From: an uncultured bacterium
GTDB lineage: Bacteria > Cyanobacteriota > Vampirovibrionia > Gastranaerophilales > Gastranaerophilaceae
Direction of reading: 5' to 3'
DNA: 6,739 nt
Assembly: GCA_900555175.1 (NCBI GenBank)
Contig: USJT01000057.1
Location: forward strand, 1-6,739
Made by a program: the position numbers and the translations under genes. Below the pieces are notes generated by a model, which saw nothing but the letters and a program-made list of their open reading frames with translations, made no database searches and was not told the DNA's origin. This document shows positions 1 through 4,631 of the stretch, one piece after another. Numbering within the stretch: the stretch's first letter is position 1; each line of letters begins with the position of its first letter.

Positions 1-331
1 CTGCAAATATTAGCGGGAAATCACTCCTATCTTTAGATTTTAGTGGAATTTTATATTTTTCAAGCATTGAAAATATAGTTAAAAAGTCTGTATCGAATGA
101 AAAAGAAAATCCAAATAATTTTATATCCGAAACATTATATTTTGTTTTTTCTGTATCAGAGCAGATTCTTTCAATATTTACATCTGTTTGGCTATCGATA
201 GTCTTAAACATCCATAAATATCCTAATGAAGACATCGAGAATGAATAAATGCCTGGAAAAGCCATCCACATCGCAAAATCATTACTTTTATCAATATGTT
301 GATTATATAAATATTGCTCAGTTTTCTTCAT
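1..331 (-). CDS. Radical SAM protein, B12-binding type, N-terminal part (cut by window edge)
   Basis: An open frame runs leftwards from an ATG at 331-329 to the window edge, giving about 110 residues without a stop. A good Shine-Dalgarno (AAGGAG at 341-336) lies four bases before the ATG, inside the end of the upstream permease gene, which supports this start. Residues 22-41 contain a 'FPGIYSFSMSSLGY' stretch, residues 52-58 'NIERICS', and residues 71-110 'LFGFSFSFDTDFLTIFSML...IPL...DR...PLIFA'. This order matches my memory of the N-terminal cobalamin-binding-like region of large radical SAM proteins such as the TIGR03960 group ('P..YEVGMSNLG', 'GFSL.YE..', 'IPL....R...PLI.AGG'). The iron-sulfur CxxxCxxC motif would lie beyond the edge, so enzyme class is inferred from the N-terminus only. 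The gene overlaps the permease gene by 14 bases in another frame, implying co-transcription and translational coupling. The substrate is unknown. Confidence 0.72.
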   Translation of the reverse strand, partial: MKKTEQYLYNQHIDKSNDFAMWMAFPGIYSFSMSSLGYLWMFKTIDSQTDVNIERICSDTEKTKYNVSDIKLFGFSFSFDTDFLTIFSMLEKYKIPLKSKDRSDFPLIFA

Positions 332-1367
332 CTGACTCCTTAACTTTTTGATTAATCGGGTTTAAATATAATTCATCAATTAATACACATATTGTTGCTG
401 CAATCGCAGGTGATAAAATTACTCCCCAAAATCCGAGGAATTCTTCTGCAAGAAACAGGGCTAAAAATATCATTAAAGGGTGTAATTCCATCAATTTGCC
501 AAATAATACAGGTCTTACAACGTAATTGGAAATCTGTTGAACTGCAAGAAAACCAACGATAATAAGAATTATTTTGACAATACTTGCAGGATAAGCAACG
601 AGTATAATTATACCTAAAGCTATTGTCGGACCTAAGATTGGAACAATATCAAGCAAACCTGTTATAAGTCCTAACAGAGTTGCATATTCTATTCCTAAAA
701 TAATAAGTACAACTGCCATCATAATCCCGACTGCAGCCATAGAAAGGATTTGAGCTCTTACATATCCACCTACTTTATTGCTAATATTGGATAATATTTC
801 TTCTGCTTTTTCTTTTAAGTCTGGCGGGAAAAATTCTAAGAATTTTTGTTTTAAATAAGCTTTATCAACAAGAATGTAATAGACAATCATTGTTAAGGCG
901 ACAGATACCATTAAAAGTTGGAAAATGGTAACTGTAAGGCTCCAGGATTGGTTTAGAAAGCCTTGTGCAAATGATGTTGAATTCCCGAGAATAGAGTCAC
1001 TTGGGAATATTTCAGGAAGTGTATGCCCATTTATTTCCGTACTTAATAAAAAATTTGAAATTTCAGAAATCTTTTCAGGAAGCAAAAGTAAAAACGTTTT
1101 AATTTCTTTGTATGCAACAAAAATTATTGGTATAAAAAGTGCAATAATACATGCTACTGAACCGAATAAAACAAGAGAAGAAGCAACAGATCTGTTGTTC
1201 ATTCTAATCATTAGTTTGCGCACAAAAGGATTTAATGCACATGCAATAACGTATGCGCCGAAAAACAGCATTAATATCCCGATAATTTTTGGTAAAATAA
1301 GCAATAAGCATACAACCAAAATTGTAAAAATTATATTTTTAGTTGTCCAGAACCTTTTTTTTAACAT
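318..1367 (-). CDS. AI-2E family transporter (multi-pass membrane permease)
   Basis: This gene encodes a 349-residue integral membrane protein, the usual length for the AI-2E/PerM (UPF0118) family. Hydrophobic segments lie at about residues 12-26, 28-46, 62-85, 144-167, 206-226, 228-258, 262-280 and 298-330. The soluble stretch at about 90-140 lies where the family has its extracytoplasmic domain. Family signatures are visible: 'GGYVRAQ' at 200-206, 'DIVPILGP' at 240-247, and 'PVLFGK..ELHPL' at 286-298 followed by a Gly-rich last helix pair. The ATG is preceded by a strong Shine-Dalgarno, AAAGGAGG at 1379-1372, four bases before the start. Members have been linked to autoinducer-2 export or to sodium/proton antiport. 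The sequence does not decide the substrate. The acidic tail overlaps the start of the downstream radical SAM gene. Family assignment is confident; function is open. Confidence 0.9.
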   Translation of the reverse strand: MLKKRFWTTKNIIFTILVVCLLLILPKIIGILMLFFGAYVIACALNPFVRKLMIRMNNRSVASSLVLFGSVACIIALFIPIIFVAYKEIKTFLLLLPEKISEISNFLLSTEINGHTLPEIFPSDSILGNSTSFAQGFLNQSWSLTVTIFQLLMVSVALTMIVYYILVDKAYLKQKFLEFFPPDLKEKAEEILSNISNKVGGYVRAQILSMAAVGIMMAVVLIILGIEYATLLGLITGLLDIVPILGPTIALGIIILVAYPASIVKIILIIVGFLAVQQISNYVVRPVLFGKLMELHPLMIFLALFLAEEFLGFWGVILSPAIAATICVLIDELYLNPINQKVKESDEEN

Positions 1368-1385
1368 AAAGCCTCCTTTAAATTG

Positions 1386-1414
1386 ATTTTATCAAGAAAT
1401 TTGATTACATGCAA
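1386..1414 (-). promoter_or_regulatory. Possible promoter of the AI-2E/radical SAM operon
   Basis: On the minus strand, TTGCAT (1414-1409) and TAAAAT (1391-1386) are separated by 17 bases. The -10 matches consensus at 5 of 6 positions and the -35 at only 3. Transcription would start near 1379, leaving a leader of about 12 bases that begins at the Shine-Dalgarno. That is unusually short, so this may be a chance match in AT-rich DNA. Confidence 0.3.
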
Positions 1415-1560
1415 TCGCTTTAGAATTATTGTAAAGAGCTATATTTTAATATACTTTATAGCAATAAGATAAAGAAATTATTAAAGGAATATATAATTTT
1501 TGTAAACTTTTTGTAAAGAAATGTTAACAAACGGAATAAAAAAGGCAATTTTAATGCATA

Positions 1561-1566
1561 TATAAT
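1561..1566 (+). promoter_or_regulatory. Candidate -10 box for the 175-residue protein gene
   Basis: A perfect TATAAT lies 43 bases upstream of the ATG at 1610, which would give a leader of about 37 bases. No convincing -35 box sits 16-18 bases upstream (the DNA there is an A-run, about 1538-1543). TTAACA at 1524-1529 is too far away. The call rests on the hexamer and its position alone. Confidence 0.4.
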
Positions 1567-1609
1567 ACTTTATATATTTACGAGGACAAAAAAGTAAAGG
1601 ATATTAATC

Positions 1610-2137
1610 ATGGGTTTTCTATCAGGCGCATATGGTAAATTGATGGCCGGAAAACTTGTCAGAGATCTGCAATATCAAATGACAAGCGTTCAGAGCCGTT
1701 TGCGTCGTGTCACCAGACAAGTTGGAGACATGGAAAAGATGTTTCAGGCCCAAGAAAGAAATCTTAAGTCCGCAATGATGAGTCAGATGAATTATGCAAC
1801 AATGGGAGCTATGCAAGGTTTTGGATTTAATGTTGATCCTAATAACCCGTTAGGTTCTATGAGTAACTTATCATCTGATGATTATTCTAAATTTACAGCA
1901 ATTCAACAACAAGTTCAAATGCAATATTCAATGGCACAAAGTATGTGGCAAAATATGTTTGAAATGCAGCGTGAATCTATGTTGCAACCGTTAAAAGATT
2001 TGGAAGACAGTTTACAAACTGAAAAAGATAACTTGGAATCACGACTCAAGATCGCACAAGCAGAGTACGATGCAAAGAAAGAAGAAGAAAAAGCAGGTGT
2101 AAAAGGTTTAACTCCGGATTACACAGGACAGGCTTAA
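1610..2137 (+). CDS. Hypothetical Met/Gln-rich helical protein, 175 aa
   Basis: I do not recognise this family. The ATG has a plausible Shine-Dalgarno (TAAAGGA at 1595-1601, eight bases upstream), and the gene ends in tandem TAA TAA stops followed by a strong terminator, so it looks like a genuine single-gene unit. The protein has no signal peptide or transmembrane segment, no Cys and no His. It is rich in Met (about 17) and Gln (about 20). Residues 1-60 form a basic amphipathic helical stretch with 'QSRLRRVTRQVGDMEKMF'. Residues 60-90 are Gly/Asn/Pro/Ser-rich and probably a flexible linker. Residues 95-165 are helical with heptad-like spacing, strongly charged after about 130, so a coiled coil is likely. 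A 'KKEEEK' cluster precedes a short polar tail. The shape suggests a coiled-coil structural, secreted or scaffold protein, but nothing in the sequence fixes a role. A basal-body or secretion-associated small protein is one speculative possibility. Confidence 0.85.
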   Translation: MGFLSGAYGKLMAGKLVRDLQYQMTSVQSRLRRVTRQVGDMEKMFQAQERNLKSAMMSQMNYATMGAMQGFGFNVDPNNPLGSMSNLSSDDYSKFTAIQQQVQMQYSMAQSMWQNMFEMQRESMLQPLKDLEDSLQTEKDNLESRLKIAQAEYDAKKEEEKAGVKGLTPDYTGQA

Positions 2138-2145
2138 TAAATAAT

Positions 2146-2175
2146 AGAGGCTCCACTAAAATGGGAGCCTTTTTT
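2146..2175 (+). terminator. Intrinsic terminator after the 175-aa protein gene
   Basis: The stem is AGGCTCC (2148-2154) paired with GGAGCCT (2164-2170), 7 bp, with a nine-base loop and an immediate T run to 2175. It starts about ten bases after the stop codon. On the opposite strand the stem follows thrB by about 30 bases but lacks a strong T run, so any bidirectional function would be weak. Confidence 0.88.
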
Positions 2176-2206
2176 ATAGCTTTATTTAATTATTAATCTT
2201 TTTATT

Positions 2207-3091
2207 TTATTCATTAACATTTATTATCTGAGCACCCTGAGTTTCAACAGGCAAAGTCATTATATTTACTTTTACGTTCATTTCTTCCCAGGTGTCATTA
2301 ATAATTGATTTTATTCTTTCAAGATTATTTTTTTGCGAAATTACGACAATTGCAGGACCAGCACCACTCAATACGCAACCTAAAACATTTTCTTCATGTT
2401 TTAAATTATCCATAATTTTATCAAGCCCAGGAACAAGCTTCATTCTGTATGGCTGGTGTAATTTGTCTTGCAAGGCCATTTTCATAAGTTCTGCATCTTT
2501 TGTATTAATTGCTTGAATAAGCATGCCAAGTCTTTTTGCATTAAATATTGCATCTTGCATAGGAACTTCTTTTGGAAGAACAGAGCGAGAAATCTCAGTT
2601 GACAATTCATAATCTGGAATACATACAGTGATTTGCCATTCTTCAGGCCAATTAAGTTTTCTATATACAACACTTCCGTCATCTTCAAGAGATGTCAAAA
2701 CAAATCCTCCAACGATAGATGGCGTAACATTATCAGGGTGTCCTTCAACTTCTGTTGCAATAGATAAAAGTGCAACCTCATCAGCTGGACGGCCTAAAAG
2801 TTCATTTGCCGCAAGCAAACCACCGACAATCACTGATGCACTGCTTCCCAAACCTCTTGCAATAGGTATTTGAGATTGTACGGTTATTTTCAATTCACTT
2901 GGAGTTTGTCCGATAGAATTGTATAATAGTTCAACAGCCTTATAAATAATACTGTTTTCATCCATTGGCATGTGATCCATTATCAGATCGTCAGCTGTTT
3001 CACTGTCATTTAAAACATTTATTTCAATACCGGTTCCCGGCAAAACTGTTTCTTCTATTGTGATTGTATTGGCAAAGCCATTCCTATACAA
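2207..3091 (-). CDS. thrB: Homoserine kinase, main reading frame (N-terminus lost by frameshift)
   Basis: ThrB phosphorylates homoserine to O-phosphohomoserine using ATP, in cytoplasmic threonine synthesis. This 294-codon frame carries the GHMP kinase ATP-binding motif 2 'PIARGLGSSAS' (residues 76-86), 'EGHPDN' (116-121), 'HQPYR' (212-216) and the C-terminal motif 3 'LSGAGP' (241-246). All are typical of homoserine kinase and rule out the other GHMP kinases I considered. The frame opens only at a TTG (3091-3089) with no ribosome binding site and a TGA just upstream. The first seven codons there read the real coding DNA out of frame. The true N-terminus, starting ATG at 3147, is in another frame (separate entry). 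True homology in this frame begins at 'NTITIEE' (codon AAT, 3070-3068). Restoring the break would give about 315 residues, a normal ThrB length. The gene faces the 175-aa gene tail to tail and is not beside thrA or thrC. Family is certain. Whether the product is functional is doubtful unless the frameshift is a sequence error. Confidence 0.9.
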   Translation of the reverse strand: MYRNGFANTITIEETVLPGTGIEINVLNDSETADDLIMDHMPMDENSIIYKAVELLYNSIGQTPSELKITVQSQIPIARGLGSSASVIVGGLLAANELLGRPADEVALLSIATEVEGHPDNVTPSIVGGFVLTSLEDDGSVVYRKLNWPEEWQITVCIPDYELSTEISRSVLPKEVPMQDAIFNAKRLGMLIQAINTKDAELMKMALQDKLHQPYRMKLVPGLDKIMDNLKHEENVLGCVLSGAGPAIVVISQKNNLERIKSIINDTWEEMNVKVNIMTLPVETQGAQIINVNE

Positions 3092-3147
3092 TCAAATCCG
3101 GGCCCCAGATTAGAGGTTGAAGCCGGTACTTTTACGCTTATTTTCAT
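3055..3147 (-). pseudogene. thrB: 5' fragment of thrB in a shifted frame (true start of homoserine kinase)
   Basis: Reading leftwards from the ATG at 3147-3145, the translation begins 'MKISVKVPASTSNLGPGF' and continues 'DCIGMALP', the classical N-terminus and GHMP motif 1 of homoserine kinases. The start has a Shine-Dalgarno (GAGGAA, 3156-3151) at proper spacing and an upstream promoter. After Pro26 (3072-3070) the frame runs into 'IQSQ' and a TAG at 3057-3055, while the expected continuation appears in the main thrB frame. The family usually reads 'AL-x-LYNT' here, and the DNA lacks two codons plus one base, best explained as a 7-base deletion around 3070-3073. A single-base loss is less consistent with the family spacing. 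Either the gene is a pseudogene or the assembly is wrong at this point. Confidence 0.85.
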
Positions 3148-3182
3148 GGTTTCCTCACTGCTAATCAACTTAGATAAGCTTT

Positions 3183-3193
3183 ATAGAGCTATT
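3183..3193. repeat. Left arm of an 11-bp inverted repeat flanking the divergent promoters
   Basis: ATAGAGCTATT at 3183-3193 is the exact reverse complement of 3258-3268. This arm lies in the thrB leader, about 10-20 bases after its predicted transcription start. Each arm is itself nearly palindromic (ATAG-AG-CTAT), the shape of a small operator. The role is inferred. Confidence 0.5.
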
Positions 3194-3209
3194 CTCATAT
3201 TACTTACAT

Positions 3210-3238
3210 ATTATATCAAAAAGATAATAATTTGCCAA
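3210..3238 (-). promoter_or_regulatory. Promoter of thrB (near-consensus sigma-70)
   Basis: On the minus strand, TTGGCA (3238-3233, 5 of 6) and TATAAT (3215-3210, perfect) are separated by exactly 17 bases. Transcription would begin near 3203, giving a leader of about 56 bases that ends with the thrB Shine-Dalgarno. The -35 box overlaps that of the divergent methyltransferase promoter by five bases. Confidence 0.8.
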
Positions 3239-3260
3239 ATGTTAAGAAGTACACTATAAT
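3232..3260 (+). promoter_or_regulatory. Promoter of the tRNA methyltransferase gene, leaderless type
   Basis: TTGCCA (3232-3237, 5 of 6) and TATAAT (3255-3260, perfect) are separated by exactly 17 bases. Only six bases lie between the -10 box and the ATG at 3267, so the predicted transcription start falls on or one base before the start codon. There is no room for a Shine-Dalgarno, and none is present. Confidence 0.82.
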
Positions 3261-3268
3261 AGCTCTAT
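3258..3268. repeat. Right arm of the 11-bp inverted repeat, over the methyltransferase start site
   Basis: AATAGCTCTAT at 3258-3268 is the perfect inverted copy of 3183-3193, 64 bases apart. It covers the end of the -10 box, the predicted transcription start and the first bases of the start codon, where a bound repressor would block the methyltransferase promoter. A chance match in AT-rich DNA is possible. Confidence 0.5.
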
Positions 3269-4526
3269 GTACGAATTATACCCATATTTTACTAATGACG
3301 GCTCAGTAGGGCTATTTTCTCCTTCAGCAGATGATATTTACCATTCAACGTATGGTGCTTTGACTGAAGCTTATGAAAAATTTATTCTTCCATCAAACAT
3401 AAAAGATTTTTTGAAAAAAAATTCTGAAATAAAAATTTTAGATATCTGTTTTGGAATTGGTTATAACTCAAAAAGTTTTATAAATTTTTTATTAGATTTT
3501 ATCTATAACGATACGATAGGTTTAGATAATAATATAAATAACGATGAGATATATACCGATAATATTATTAGTAAAAAATCTATAAATTCTGTAAGAAATG
3601 ATAAAAAAAATAAAAAATTTAAAGTTTTTATAAATGCAATTGATAACGATAAAAATTTAGCATTACTTTCTCCGTTTTTTGTTACTGCGAAAAATTTTAA
3701 ACATAGAAATTTAGAATTACCTTTTAAACAGGAAAAAATTTCAAAAATGCTATCAGAAAAAACTTCCCAAAAATTCAAATTAAAAAAAGAAGTTAATATA
3801 ATCCTTTTATTAAGTTTGATAAACCAAATTGATGATTCAACAATTGAAGTTTTAAAATCGAAAAAATACAGCCAATTTTTTGACAAAGATATCATCAATT
3901 TAATGGCTTTTTTAAAATTAAAGGAGTGTAAATATACCCCTCTATTAAATTTAAATACCTTCTTACATAATATATATTATAAGTATATTTCTCCCAGTTA
4001 TAAAAAGGCTATGAATGACCTTAAATTGCTTGATTTTAATTTTAACTTAAATATCTCTGATGCAAGGCAAGCTATAAAAAATGATAATAACTTATATAAT
4101 TATGTGTTTTTGGATGCTTTTACTCCGACAAAATGTCCTTGCCTTTGGACAGTTGATTTTTTTAAACTACTTTATTCACATCTAGAAGATGACGGAATGA
4201 TATTAACTTATTCTAATTCTGCTCTTGTTAGAAACGCTTTTCTTAATGCAGGATTTTATGTTGGAAAAATTTATTCTGATTCCGCAAACAAATTCACAGG
4301 GACAATAGCTGTAAAAAATAAATCACTTATAAAATATGAACTCTCAGAATACGATTTAGGGCTTATGAAATCTAAGGCAGGTATATTTTATCGTGACGAA
4401 AATTTATCGCTAGATAATGAGGCGATTATAAAAGCTCATGAAATTGATGTTAAAAATTCAAATCTAATATCAAGCTCAAAATTTATAAAATCTTATAAAA
4501 ATAAATCATCATATATAGTTAAATAA
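3267..4526 (+). CDS. mnmD: MnmC/MnmD-like tRNA (5-methylaminomethyl-2-thiouridine) methyltransferase
   Basis: The likely role is SAM-dependent methylation of 5-aminomethyl-2-thiouridine at the wobble position of tRNA, the last step of mnm5s2U synthesis. The N-terminus has the family opening 'TNDGS...LFSPSADDIYHSTYGALTEA' (residues 9-35). Motif I is 'ILDICFGIGYNSKS' (57-70). The C-terminal half has 'DAR' (265-267), 'LDAFTPTKCPCLW' (282-294), 'TYS' (314-316), 'AGFYVG' (328-333) and 'GLMKSKAGIFYRD' near 365-377. There is no FAD domain, so it resembles stand-alone enzymes such as Aquifex MnmC2 rather than the E. coli fusion. Residues about 75-250 are a long Lys/Asn/Ile-rich insertion, and the DNA there is very AT-rich (7 G/C in the 60 bases at 3601-3660). 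The ATG is set by homology starting at once and by the promoter six bases upstream, with no Shine-Dalgarno. The gene is transcribed away from thrB. A diverged methyltransferase acting on another substrate is the main alternative. Confidence 0.82.
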   Translation: MYELYPYFTNDGSVGLFSPSADDIYHSTYGALTEAYEKFILPSNIKDFLKKNSEIKILDICFGIGYNSKSFINFLLDFIYNDTIGLDNNINNDEIYTDNIISKKSINSVRNDKKNKKFKVFINAIDNDKNLALLSPFFVTAKNFKHRNLELPFKQEKISKMLSEKTSQKFKLKKEVNIILLLSLINQIDDSTIEVLKSKKYSQFFDKDIINLMAFLKLKECKYTPLLNLNTFLHNIYYKYISPSYKKAMNDLKLLDFNFNLNISDARQAIKNDNNLYNYVFLDAFTPTKCPCLWTVDFFKLLYSHLEDDGMILTYSNSALVRNAFLNAGFYVGKIYSDSANKFTGTIAVKNKSLIKYELSEYDLGLMKSKAGIFYRDENLSLDNEAIIKAHEIDVKNSNLISSSKFIKSYKNKSSYIVK

Positions 4527-4594
4527 CAAATTTATTATTTGTATATATCTAAGCGTAGTATATAAGATTTTTAATGTTAATATTAGTAATTTTT

Positions 4595-4623
4595 TTGCAT
4601 AATATTTTTCAAAAGTTTATAAT
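4595..4623 (+). promoter_or_regulatory. Promoter of the FAD-dependent oxidoreductase gene, leaderless type
   Basis: TTGCAT (4595-4600, 3 of 6) and TATAAT (4618-4623, perfect) are separated by exactly 17 bases. Eight bases (ATAAAATT) separate the -10 box from the ATG at 4632, so transcription should start 0-2 bases before the start codon and no Shine-Dalgarno exists. The 105-base gap from the methyltransferase otherwise holds only a weak 6-bp hairpin (ACAAAT/ATTTGT, 4526-4542) without a T run. Confidence 0.68.
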
Positions 4624-4631
4624 ATAAAATT

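Noticed and set aside
925..1386. A 153-codon plus-strand open frame opposite the permease gene
   Set aside because: It is a shadow of the minus-strand AI-2E family gene, which has membrane helices, family signatures and a strong ribosome binding site. The plus frame has no recognisable motif.
2292..2873. Several short frames on both strands within thrB
   Set aside because: All lie over the clearly homologous homoserine kinase frame, with no ribosome binding site or motif of their own.
3089..3091. TTG as the genuine start of homoserine kinase
   Set aside because: The seven codons after it translate DNA that encodes 'CIGMALP' in the other frame, there is no ribosome binding site, and a proper start with the conserved N-terminus exists at 3147.
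3503..3898. A 131-codon minus-strand open frame inside the methyltransferase gene
   Set aside because: It is antisense to the AT-rich Lys/Asn insertion. Its Phe/Leu/Ser richness is simply what reversed AAA/AAT-rich codons give.
4526..4542. Terminator after the methyltransferase gene
   Set aside because: ACAAAT/ATTTGT gives only a 6-bp A/T stem starting in the stop codon, with no T run after it, so it is too weak to call.
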